In this document: one piece after another, positions 16,162-23,969 of the stretch
Layout of the letters: every line of letters begins with the position of its first letter
Numbering within the stretch: the stretch's first letter is position 1
Origin: JAOPZW01 sp963788935
GTDB taxonomy: Bacteria; Actinomycetota; Thermoleophilia; Solirubrobacterales; Solirubrobacteraceae
Assembly (NCBI GenBank): GCA_963788935.1
Contig: CAWBIM010000009.1
Span: 257,352 to 321,351 of the forward strand
Direction of reading: 5' to 3'
Length of the DNA stretch: 64,000 nucleotides
The notes under the pieces: model-generated
Databases searched by the model: none
Seen by the model: the letters and a program-made list of their open reading frames with translations, nothing else
Told to the model about the DNA's origin: nothing
Made by a program: the position numbers and the translations under genes

Positions 16162-17784
16162 ATGACCACCGACGTGTTCCGGGCGTTCACCGGAACGAGA
16201 TTCATCACCGCAACGGCCGTGCTCGCGGCCTCCGCCCTGCTGCTGCTGATCGCCGCGCCGGCCCCGGCGCACGCGGCCGACAGCCAGTCGTCGCACGTGC
16301 TGAAGCGTGGCACGGGCCTGGTCGCGGGGCCGAGCGTGCGTGTCCAATCGCTGCAGCGCGCCCTCGTGCGGCGCGGATACAGCGTCGGCCGCAAGGGCGC
16401 GGACGGGCGTTTCGGCCCGCGCACCGCGCTCGCCGTCCGCCGTTTCCAGTCCCGTCACCACCTCAAGGTGGACGGGATCGTGGGCCCGCGCACGCGCGCA
16501 GCGCTGCGCCGGACCTCGGCGAGTGTCACCCGACGGGCGCATCGCACCCGTCACGCGGGGACGAAGTCGTCCGCGTCGAAGACCTCGCAGCGCCCGTCGA
16601 CCACGCCGACCGAGACCCCGGCGAAGGCCGTCCAGCCGTCGCCGCAGCCTCAGCCGGCGCCTTCCGCGCAGCCTGATCCGGCGCCCGCGGCGCAGTCTCA
16701 GCCGACGCCTCTGCGTGTCGATCCGGGTGCCGCCTGGTGGCGGAGCCCGCTGCTTCTCGGTCTCATCGCCGCGCTCGTCGTGGCGTTCGGAGGGGTCGCG
16801 CTGGCGCGCTACGAGCGCCGCGCGCGGGCCGCGACGTACCGGCGGTCGCGCCGGACGCAGACCGCACCGGCGCTCGTCGCGCCCGATGCGGAGCTCGCCA
16901 CGACGTCGTCCACCGGGCCGCCGACGGTCGAACCGGCCGTCGTCACCCCCGTCGCGCCCCCGCCCGCGACGGTCGGACGGTACGCCGCACACAGCAACGT
17001 GATCGGGTACGTGCCGGGTCCGGGGAGCCTCCAGGCCTCCGACACGGCGGCATCCGACCGCGCCATCGAACGCGTCTGCGAGCGCGGCGGCTGGACGCTC
17101 GTCGACATCGTGCACGACCCGGAGGGCAGTTCGCTCGACGAGGAGTCCGGGATCTCGCACGCGCTGGAACGGATCGCCGCCGGTGAGGCGAGCGCGCTGG
17201 TCGTCAGCGACGCTCGTCTGCTGGGCCGGTCGGTCGACCTCGCGGCGGTCCTGCACCGCCTCGATGACGCCGAGGCCGCGCTCGTCGCGGTCGATCTCGG
17301 CCTCGACACGACGACCGCCCAGGGGCGGCGCGTGGCGAGTGCCCTGGTCACGGTGAGTGGCTGGGGCCGCCAGCGGACCGTCGCGACGGCCGTGGGCGAC
17401 CGCAAGGCGCCCGAGAAGTGGGTCGGTCGCCTGACGCTCGAGCCGCGCGAAGCGGCCGTCATCGCGTCCGCGGGCAGCGGTACGAACGGCCACAACGGCA
17501 CGAACGGCCACGCCCTCAACGGCGTTAGCGGCCACAACGGCAACGGTACGAACGGCCACAACGGCAACGGTGCGAACGGCCACAACGGCACGAACGGCCA
17601 CGCCGTCGAGGGCGTGAACGGCCTGAACGCCAACGGTACGAACGGCCACATCGCCCACACGGACGACGACGCCGACGACCACAACGGCAACGGGATCGCG
17701 GCCTCCTACCAGAACGGTCACATGGTGATCGCCGAGGAGGAGGACGTGGTGACCTCGCCGGACGAGGAGGCGCTGACCGGCTGA
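16162..17784 (+). CDS. Peptidoglycan-binding / membrane / degenerate resolvase-domain fusion protein
   Basis: A 540-residue protein of unusual architecture. Residues ~16-39 are a signal-like hydrophobic segment ending APAHA. Residues 56-115 are a PG_binding_1 domain (SVRVQSLQRALVRRGY, DGRFGPRTALAVRRFQ, VDGIVGPRTRAAL). A Pro/Gln linker leads to a membrane span at ~194-216. Residues 279-405 match the fold of a serine-recombinase N-terminal domain (RAIERVCERGGWTLVDIV, GISHALERIAAGEASALVV, LVTVSGWGRQR). The catalytic Ser and Arg of the usual YxRVS motif are absent (GYVPGP), and the LDRLGR motif is altered (ARLLGR), so recombination is unlikely. Residues ~440-500 are Asn-Gly-His/Thr repeats. The predicted topology puts the first domain in the wall and the resolvase-like domain in the cytoplasm. 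Confidence 0.75.
   Translation: MTTDVFRAFTGTRFITATAVLAASALLLLIAAPAPAHAADSQSSHVLKRGTGLVAGPSVRVQSLQRALVRRGYSVGRKGADGRFGPRTALAVRRFQSRHHLKVDGIVGPRTRAALRRTSASVTRRAHRTRHAGTKSSASKTSQRPSTTPTETPAKAVQPSPQPQPAPSAQPDPAPAAQSQPTPLRVDPGAAWWRSPLLLGLIAALVVAFGGVALARYERRARAATYRRSRRTQTAPALVAPDAELATTSSTGPPTVEPAVVTPVAPPPATVGRYAAHSNVIGYVPGPGSLQASDTAASDRAIERVCERGGWTLVDIVHDPEGSSLDEESGISHALERIAAGEASALVVSDARLLGRSVDLAAVLHRLDDAEAALVAVDLGLDTTTAQGRRVASALVTVSGWGRQRTVATAVGDRKAPEKWVGRLTLEPREAAVIASAGSGTNGHNGTNGHALNGVSGHNGNGTNGHNGNGANGHNGTNGHAVEGVNGLNANGTNGHIAHTDDDADDHNGNGIAASYQNGHMVIAEEEDVVTSPDEEALTG
17475..17660 (+). repeat. In-frame tandem repeats encoding Asn-Gly-(Thr/Asn)-Asn-Gly-His
   Basis: Imperfect 12-18-base units built on AACGGCCAC and GGTACGAACGGC recur about ten times in frame and encode NGHNGTNGH-type repeats. 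They lie in the C-terminal cytoplasmic part of the fusion protein. Each unit carries a His, which could bind metal. Confidence 0.75.
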
Positions 17785-17994
17785 CGACAAGATTCGGGGT
17801 CAGGAGCGCGCGGCGAGCAGCGCTGCGGCGAGTAGAGGCGTCGGGAAGACGCGTCTCGCCGCAGCCTCGCCCGGTCTCGACGGCGCTGTCCGCGGCAGGC
17901 GGCGCCCCCTCGTCGAGACGGTCGCCACGCGCCCCCGACACCGATCTGGTCCGACACCGGCGGCACCCCGGCGCCTTTGGTGGTGCATGCCGGG

Positions 17995-18037
17995 GTGGGG
18001 CGAATCGCGGACGCGACGCGTCTGCTGTTCGCCCCAC
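17995..18037. repeat. Hairpin repeat element, copy 1
   Basis: GTGGGGCGAA at one end pairs perfectly with TTCGCCCCAC at the other (10-bp terminal inverted repeat, 23-base interior TCGCGGACGCGACGCGTC...). Flanking CCGGGGT and ACCCCGG extend the dyad. The interior is shared with copies 2 and 3. Confidence 0.7.
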
Positions 18038-18192
18038 ACCCCGGCCGGCGTGAGCCTCGGCGCCGGCGCCGCGGTACACGAAGCCACCGCGCCGCCCCGC
18101 GCGGCTGTGGAGCCCCGCACGACCGCCTCACGTAGCGCGTGACGCCCGCGGACTGCTCCGACAGGCGGGGCGAACGCAGCACTCACGAGAGC

Positions 18193-18231
18193 GGGGCGAA
18201 TCGCGGTCGCCACGCGTCTCCTTCTCGCCCC
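18193..18231. repeat. Hairpin repeat element, copy 2
   Basis: GGGGCGA ... TCGCCCC with interior ATCGCGGTCGCCACGCGTCT; nearly identical to copy 3 (one mismatch in 39 bases) and similar to copy 1. Confidence 0.7.
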
Positions 18232-18411
18232 ACGTGGTGACGCGACCGGCGCCCGCGCGCGACGTCAACCGGACGCAGCGAGCACCGCGCACGGCGCCCC
18301 GCGCGACCCCTCCCCGGAGGCGCGTGACGCCCCGCGGGCGGCTCGGCGAGGTTGGGAGCCCGGGCGAACGCGAGAGTGCCTCCCCGAGCGCTCGAACCGC
18401 TCACGCGAGGC

Positions 18412-18450
18412 GGGGCGAATTGCGGTCGCCACGCGTCTCCTTCTCGCCCC
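18412..18450. repeat. Hairpin repeat element, copy 3
   Basis: Same 39-base element, GGGGCGA ... TCGCCCC, located 219 bases from copy 2, with similar sequence upstream (CTCACGCGAGGC against CTCACGAGAGC). Confidence 0.7.
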
Positions 18451-18591
18451 ACGGAACGGACCGAGGCGGCCCGGGTCCCGACGCGAGCGACCCACGCAAG
18501 GACACCGCGCGGACGTCCGAGACGCCAGGCAGGCGCGTCCCGTCACCGTCGCGCTGGGCGGCCCCGGCGCGACGGTGACGGCCTCGTAGCC

Positions 18592-19420
18592 CTAGCGGGC
18601 CCTGACGCGAACGCCGAAGCGGAAGACCTGCGCGGCCTTCCCACCGACGGGCGAGACGCTGATACGCAGCGTGAGCCGGACCGGCTGGTTCAACCGGGCG
18701 AGGGCCCGGCGCGCCGACTGGCTGATGGTCACCCGCACGACGTGGGTGCCGGCGGAGCGCACGAGGCGCACCGACCCGACGACACGCTTGCCGCGCAGGA
18801 GCTGACCCTTGATGACGGACTGTCGCGACACGCGGACCGTCCCGCTCGCGAACCGACGCCCGGTCGCGACGCGCAGGACGGCGGCGGCCTTCGGGAGCGC
18901 GACCCCGGCCGTCTCGGACGCGGGCGGCGTGGGCGCGATGCCGGGAGCGCTCGCCCCCGCCGACCCCGTCGCCGCCGCCCCGATCCGGCGGTTCGTGAAC
19001 GCACACGTGTCGTCCGCGGTGCCCGAATGGTTGACCGTCACGCGGCCGTTCGGGACGTCGATGGTGAAGACGTTCGGCGACAGGCTGTTGCTGACGCACT
19101 GGATGTCGGCGACCCGCCAGCCGGCGGCGGGCGTCGACTGGATGACGTAGGTCCCGGTCTGCGGGCCGATAGCTCGACTCGCCCGCGTGGGTCCCCTCGC
19201 CCAGCGGCAGCGAGAAGACGATGGGCGCCGGCAGGTTGCCGCCCGTGATGCTGTAGCTCATCGCCGTCCGATCCCCTACCGGATCGTTGAAGTTCTCCAC
19301 CCGCAGCGTGGCGCTCGCGGGCGCGACGGCCACCAGCGAGACGACGACCCCCCCGACGAGTGGAAGCGCGCGCCGGCGGACGCTGCGCCACGACAAGGCA
19401 AACCCGTTGCTTCCCTGCAT
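18592..19420 (-). pseudogene. Secreted prealbumin-fold (SpaA-like) surface protein, one frameshift
   Basis: About 275 residues when repaired. A signal peptide (ALPLVGGVVVSLVAVAPASA) is followed by a beta-rich domain of the SpaA/prealbumin-like type: APIVFSLPLGEGTHAGESSY, then TGTYVIQSTPAAGWRVADIQ, CVSNSLSPNVFTIDVPNGRV and CAFTNRRI. The C-terminal ~100 residues are a second all-beta domain (VRVSRQSVIKGQLLRGKRVV, RVRVRAR end). The frame breaks near 19160-19170; dropping one C from ATCGGCCC restores it. AAGGAGAGAGGG just before the ATG is a strong ribosome binding site. It is probably an exported structural surface protein. Confidence 0.68.
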
Positions 19421-19486
19421 CCCTCTCTCCTTGGTTCCGACGTTCTTGCCGAATCGCGCATTCTAGTGCGCTCGCGGCCGCGAAGG

Positions 19487-20968
19487 TCAAGAATTCTGAT
19501 GCTCGGCGGCGGCGCCCGCGCCGGCCGTGCGCCGCGCGGTCCGTGACGCCCGCGAGACCGGCGACGCCCGCCGCCGCCCGACGGCGGCGCGATAGCCGGG
19601 ATCGCGGTTCAGCACGATGCCGACGACCCACACGCGGGCCTTGTCGAGCTGCCGCCGGGCCGCGAGCAGATCGCGCCGGCGGACACGCCGCGCGTCGATC
19701 ACGAGGACCACGCCGTCGGCCGCGGCCGCGACGGCCGTGGTGTCGGCGGCGAGCGACACCGGGCCGGTGTCGACGAGGACGATGTCCACCTCGTCGCGCA
19801 GGTCGGCGAAGAGGTCTTCCATGCGCGCCTTGGAGACGAGGCCGGGCCGCACACCGAGCTGGTCGCGGCCGGTCAGGAGGCGCACGCGATCCCGGATCTC
19901 GGGCGCGAGCGCCGCGTCCAGCGCGGGCCGGCTCAGATCCATGTCGAGCGCCGCGACCTCGCCCTCGGCCCGCGCGACGGACCGGGCGAGCCCCGCGGTG
20001 ACGGTGGTCTTGCCCTCGGACGCGGTCGGGCTCGTGATCGCGACGACGGGCGGTTCGTCGCCCGCCACGGCGAGCTCGAGGTTCAGCCGCAGGAACTCGA
20101 ACGCCTCGCGGAACTCCTCGCTCTCCGCGGGAGCCCCACGCCGGCGCACGCGGAGCCGCGGCCGCGCGGGGATGCGGGCCAGCACGGGGGCGCCCATGAG
20201 CTCCGTGATCGTGTCCTCGTCGCCCACGCCGTCGCCCGCGCGCGTGAGGGCCATGATCAGCAGCAGGCCGACCGCGACGGCGACGAACGCGGCCAGCGCC
20301 GCGTTGCGCCCGGGCCGGGGCGAGCTGGCATGCCGCGGCGGGGTCGCGCGCTCGACGAGCCGGACGCTGCCCGACTCGAGCGCCTTGGCCAGCTCGAGCG
20401 CCGCCAGCCGGCTCTGGAGATCGAGGGTGCGGGCGTTCGGCCGCCGCACGGTCGTCGCGCGCGCGGCGATCGCGGCGGCGATCGCGTCGATGGCGCCCTG
20501 CACGTCGGCCCGCGCGGCCTCGCGGCGGAGCGCCACGATCTCGGCGGCGAACGCGTTCGCGACCCGCGCCGCCTGCGCCGGGGAGCCGGACCGCGCGCTG
20601 ACCGTGACGACGTCCGACTCCCCCTGGGGCTCGATCGAGACCGCGTCCCTGAGCTCCTTGACCGTCGCCCGGCCGCCGAAGCGCGCCTTGACGCGCGCGG
20701 CGACGGTGTCGAGCGAGGCGAGCGCGAGGTTCGTCGCGGCCTCCCGCTCCGGCCGCACGACCGGATCCGTGGCGCCGGGGACGAGCGCCTCGGCGGGCGT
20801 CGGGACGGCGAACCAGAGGTCCGCGCCGGCGCGGTACTCCTTGGTCTGGGTCAGCGAGGCGATCAGCGCGAGCGCCGCGGCGCCGATCGCCATCCCGGCG
20901 ATCATGCGCCGGCGCGCGGAGACCAGCGCGAGGAAGCGCGGGATGTCCATGCCCAGGTAACCGTTCAC
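19487..20968 (-). CDS. Polysaccharide co-polymerase with BY-kinase-like domain (Wzz/Wzc type), copy 1
   Basis: A 493-residue inner-membrane protein controlling polymer length and export. The N-terminal Wzz domain starts GYLGMDIPRFLALV with TM1 at ~21-38; the extracytoplasmic helical region contains ATNLALASLDTVAARVK; TM2 is ~222-242. The C-terminal kinase domain has Walker A at 311-322 (SPTASEGKTT), Walker A' at 340-347 (ALDMDLSR) and Walker B at 396-400 (IVLVD). There is no Tyr cluster at the C-terminus, so autophosphorylation is doubtful. GTG at 20968 is chosen over an ATG at 20983 because it aligns with the second copy's MTGYLEMD and with a shared upstream element. Confidence 0.88.
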   Translation of the reverse strand: MNGYLGMDIPRFLALVSARRRMIAGMAIGAAALALIASLTQTKEYRAGADLWFAVPTPAEALVPGATDPVVRPEREAATNLALASLDTVAARVKARFGGRATVKELRDAVSIEPQGESDVVTVSARSGSPAQAARVANAFAAEIVALRREAARADVQGAIDAIAAAIAARATTVRRPNARTLDLQSRLAALELAKALESGSVRLVERATPPRHASSPRPGRNAALAAFVAVAVGLLLIMALTRAGDGVGDEDTITELMGAPVLARIPARPRLRVRRRGAPAESEEFREAFEFLRLNLELAVAGDEPPVVAITSPTASEGKTTVTAGLARSVARAEGEVAALDMDLSRPALDAALAPEIRDRVRLLTGRDQLGVRPGLVSKARMEDLFADLRDEVDIVLVDTGPVSLAADTTAVAAAADGVVLVIDARRVRRRDLLAARRQLDKARVWVVGIVLNRDPGYRAAVGRRRASPVSRASRTARRTAGAGAAAEHQNS

Positions 20969-20977
20969 ACGCAGGCC

Positions 20978-20986
20978 AAGCATAGG
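20978..20986 (-). promoter_or_regulatory. Shared CCTATGCTT element upstream of kinase copy 1
   Basis: CCTATGCTT lies nine bases before the start of co-polymerase copy 1. The identical 9-mer lies ten bases before copy 2. TATGCT at this distance may be a -10 box giving a nearly leaderless message. Confidence 0.4.
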
Positions 20987-21132
20987 CCGCGCCGCGGTGC
21001 GCGCGGAGCACCCGGCCGCCGGCCCACGGTGGCCCGACCTGCGAGAGCCCGGCGCGGAATCGAACGACGAGCCGACGGGTCGCCCCCGGTCCCGCGTAGG
21101 ATCCGGCCGGGTACTTGGGGGTGGTCTTGTCC

Positions 21133-21993
21133 ATGAGATTGTCCGGTCGGCTGCGCCGCCGCCGCGCGGCGGCGTACGGCGCCGGGCCCGGCCTCGACGA
21201 CGCGCTCGACGCGTGCCGGCGGCTCGCGGCCTACGGCATGCGCTCCACGGTCGGCTACTCGGCCCCTGCGGGCGAGCGTCCCCGGGCGGTCGCGGACGTC
21301 CACCTCGCGGCCTTCGACCGCCTGGCGGGCGAGAACCTCGACTGCATGGTCTCGGTGAAGTTGTCCGCGCTCGCCTTCGACGCCGCCCTCTTCGACGAGC
21401 TCGCCGCCGCCGCCGTGGCGTCGGGGCGGATCCTCCACGTCGACGCGCTCGCGCCTGACACCGTCGACGCGACCTGGCCGCTGCTCGAGAAGGCCGCCCC
21501 GGGCGGCCACCTCGGCGCGACCCTCCCCGGCCGGTGGGCGCGCAGCGTCGACGACGCGGCCCGCATGACCGGCCTCGGCCTCCACATCCGGGTGGTGAAG
21601 GGGCAGTGGGCCGACGACGCCCCGGGCGGCGGCCCGGAACCCGCCGACGGCTTCGCCCGGGTGGTCGAACGGCTCCGCGGCGCGCCGGGGAGCGTCGGGG
21701 TCGCCACGCACGACACCGACCTGCTCGAAGGCTCGCTGCGCCGCCTGACCGACAGCGGGACGCCGTGCTCGGCGGAGCTGCTCTTCGGCCTGCCCTTCCG
21801 CCGCCCGCTGCTGACCGCCCGGCGCCTCGGAGTGCCCGTGCGGGCCTACGTCCCGTTCGGGGACCGCGGCGCGACATACGGCATCCGCGACGTCACGCGC
21901 AGCCCCGCGGCGGCGCGCTGGCTGCTCGAGGACCTCCTGCTCGGCGCCGACAAGACGTGGCGCGGAATCAGACGATCGGAGACAAGGACGTGA
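21133..21993 (+). CDS. Proline dehydrogenase-like protein
   Basis: A 286-residue (beta/alpha)8 protein of the PRODH family, which oxidises proline to pyrroline-5-carboxylate using FAD. Landmarks in order are STVGYSAP, CMVSVKLSALAFD, ILHVDALAPDTVDATW, LGATLPGRWARSVDDA, HIRVVKGQW, VGVATHDTDL, SAELLFGLPFRRPL and VRAYVPFGDRGATYGIRDVTR. The order matches PutA/PRODH strands, but the sequence is divergent and a different substrate is possible. It diverges from co-polymerase copy 1. Its TGA overlaps the GTG of the FemAB-like gene, so the two are co-translated, an odd partnership for a catabolic enzyme. Confidence 0.75.
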   Translation: MRLSGRLRRRRAAAYGAGPGLDDALDACRRLAAYGMRSTVGYSAPAGERPRAVADVHLAAFDRLAGENLDCMVSVKLSALAFDAALFDELAAAAVASGRILHVDALAPDTVDATWPLLEKAAPGGHLGATLPGRWARSVDDAARMTGLGLHIRVVKGQWADDAPGGGPEPADGFARVVERLRGAPGSVGVATHDTDLLEGSLRRLTDSGTPCSAELLFGLPFRRPLLTARRLGVPVRAYVPFGDRGATYGIRDVTRSPAAARWLLEDLLLGADKTWRGIRRSETRT

Positions 21994-22958
21994 CCGAAGT
22001 GGCGCCCCAGAACGGATCGATCCCGGCGGTGAACTCGTTGTTCGAGCAGCCGTGGTGGCTGGACATCGTGGCACCCGGCGCATGGGGAGCGGCCGAGGTC
22101 AAGCGCGGCGACGAGGTGGTCGCGCGCCTGCCCTACGCCCGCCGCCGGCGGCTCGGCCTGATGACGATCGTCCAGCCGCTGTTCACCCAGACGCTCGGTC
22201 CGTGGGTCTCGCCGACGGAGGGCAAGCCCTCCCGGCGCGCGGACACCGAGCGGGCGTTGCTGGGCCAGCTCATCGAGATGCTGCCGCCGTTCGACATCTT
22301 CCGCCAGTGCTGCGCGACGTCGCTGACGAACTGGCTCCCCTTCTACTGGGCCGGCTTCGAGGCGACGGTCCGCTACACGTACCGGATCGAGGACCTCACC
22401 GACCTCGACGTCGTCCAGCGCGGGTTCCAGGAGCACGTCCGCCGCGGGATCCGCAAGGCGAGCAAGGCGGTCGAGGTCGATCACGACTACCCGCTCGAGG
22501 ATCTGCTCCGCCTCGACGTGAAGACCTACGAGCGCCAGGGGCTGAAGCTCCCGCACTCGCACGAGATGTTCCGGCGGCTCGATGCGGAGTGCGCCGCGCG
22601 CGGGGCGCGGCGGATCCTCGGCGCCGTCGACGCACAGGGCCGGACGCACGCGGCGCTCTACGTCGTCTGGGACGACCGGACCTTCTACGCGCTCGTGAAC
22701 GCGCGAGACCCCGAGTTCCAGGCATTCGGCGCGAACACGCTGCTGTATTGGGAAGCTATCCGCATGGCGTCAGAGGTCTCCCAGGTGTTCGACTTCGAAG
22801 GCTCGATGGTGAAGCAGGTCGAGCACTACGTCCGCGCGTTCGGCGGCCGGCAGACGCCGTACTTCTGCATCCACAAGACGGGTCTCAAGGCACATCCGGC
22901 GATGGCGGCCCGGCAGGCCCGGCACGCCGTCGGCCGCATGGTGCGCAATCGTGGGTAG
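21990..22958 (+). CDS. FemAB-like acyl/aminoacyl transferase (copy A)
   Basis: A 322-residue protein with two GNAT-type halves. The first half carries NSLFEQPWWLDIVAPGAWG and VQPLFTQTLGPWVSP, the second YTYRIEDLTD, HVRRGIRKASKAVEV, LYVVWDDRTFYALV and VFDFEGSMVKQVEHYVRAFG. The arrangement is that of FemABX proteins, which use aminoacyl-tRNA to add amino acids to lipid II; related proteins in polymer loci modify sugars. It is clearly paralogous to copies B (42.5 kb) and C (52.3 kb). It starts with GTG overlapping the PRODH stop. The donor and acceptor are unknown. Confidence 0.78.
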   Translation: MTEVAPQNGSIPAVNSLFEQPWWLDIVAPGAWGAAEVKRGDEVVARLPYARRRRLGLMTIVQPLFTQTLGPWVSPTEGKPSRRADTERALLGQLIEMLPPFDIFRQCCATSLTNWLPFYWAGFEATVRYTYRIEDLTDLDVVQRGFQEHVRRGIRKASKAVEVDHDYPLEDLLRLDVKTYERQGLKLPHSHEMFRRLDAECAARGARRILGAVDAQGRTHAALYVVWDDRTFYALVNARDPEFQAFGANTLLYWEAIRMASEVSQVFDFEGSMVKQVEHYVRAFGGRQTPYFCIHKTGLKAHPAMAARQARHAVGRMVRNRG

Positions 22959-23945
22959 GCGCCGCGGCTTGACCCGCGGGGGCGTCGCCGCCGCGACGGC
23001 TGCGGCCAGCGCGGTCGCGATGGTCACTGTCGGCGTCGTCGGCCTCGCCTTTCTCACCGGCCGAACGCGCGATGCGGTCATGCTCCACGGGTTCACGGGG
23101 CTGGATCGCTCCGCCATCGACCCGGCCATCCGCGAGCTCGCGCTCTCGGTCGACCCCGTCCCGTTCGCGTGCGCCACCCTCGTCCTCGTCGGGATCTGCG
23201 CTGCGCAGCGTCGCTACTGGCGCGCGGCGACCGTCGCCGCCGTGCTCATCGGTGCGGGGGGACGGCGCAGGTGCTCAAGCATCTGCTCGCGACCCCCCGC
23301 GACCCGAGCTTCGGCGAGGGCTTCCGCGTCGAGGAGATCGGCTGGCCGAGCGGGCACGCCGCGGCGGTGACCGCGCTCGCCATCGCCGCGGTGATCGTGG
23401 CGCCTCCCGCGTGGCGCGGCGTCGTCACCCTCGCCGCCGGCGGCTACGCCGTCGCGCTCGGATTCGCCACGCTGGCGCTCACGTGGCACTACCCGTCGGA
23501 GGTGCTCGGCGGCATCTTCCTCGCCGGCGTGTGGGGCGCGGCCGGCCTCGCCGTCCTGGCGCGGGTCGAGGGGCCCGGGCCCGACACCCCCGCCCTGCCG
23601 CCGCCCGACTGGGTCGTCGGATGGGGGACCGCCGGCTCGGTGGTCGCCGCGGCGATCGCGTACGCGGCGTCCCGGTCGGAGGGGATCCTCGCCGGGGACC
23701 GCTCGGCCATGATCCTGTGCGCGTTCGCGATCGGGATGTCCACGCTCGGGCTGCTCGTGGCGACCATGGCCGCCGCGCCGCCGGACGACGCGGCCGGCGG
23801 CCGCGGCGACGTACGCCGGCCGCAACCGCGCGCTGACGTCGCCGGCCGCGAGCACGGGCCGCTGCACGGCGATCTCGCCCGCACGCCGGGCGATCGGGCG
23901 CGGCGTCGGACGGCGCCGTCCGGGCGCGCCCGGCACCGCCACTGA
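22951..23945 (+). pseudogene. PAP2-family membrane phosphatase, one frameshift
   Basis: A membrane phosphatase of the undecaprenyl-pyrophosphate/phosphatidate type, which would recycle lipid carrier for polymer synthesis. Catalytic motifs are KHLLATPRD (motif 1), PSGHAAA (motif 2) and WHYPSEVLGG (motif 3 His; Ser-Arg is not seen). About six hydrophobic segments occur, and the tail after ~residue 280 is a hydrophilic, Arg-rich extension. The frame breaks at 23255-23261 in a run of six G; adding one G restores VLIGAGGTAQVLKHLLA. The GTG start overlaps the FemAB gene by 8 bases, so the three genes from 21133 form one operon. Confidence 0.83.
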
Positions 23946-23969
23946 CCTGTCCCGCCGCGCGTCGGCGGG

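Larger units (their letters stand above)
17785..18591. other. 807-bp non-coding region with a partial internal duplication
   Basis: No convincing gene was found in any frame. The region contains three copies of a 39-43 base hairpin element (listed separately). An imperfect duplication of about 218 bp carries copies two and three: GCGCGTGACGCC, then GGGCGAACGC, then CTCACG and the element recur in the same order. High-GC shadow frames are present on both strands, but none has a ribosome binding site or recognisable protein. Confidence 0.6.

Noticed and set aside
16996..17380. Serine recombinase of a mobile element
   Set aside because: Catalytic Ser and Arg are missing, the domain is joined to a membrane protein, and no element ends or DNA-binding recombinase C-terminus were found.
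17475..17660. Possible CRISPR array or minisatellite
   Set aside because: The repeats are short, contiguous, in frame and encode NGH-type residues inside a gene; there are no spacers.
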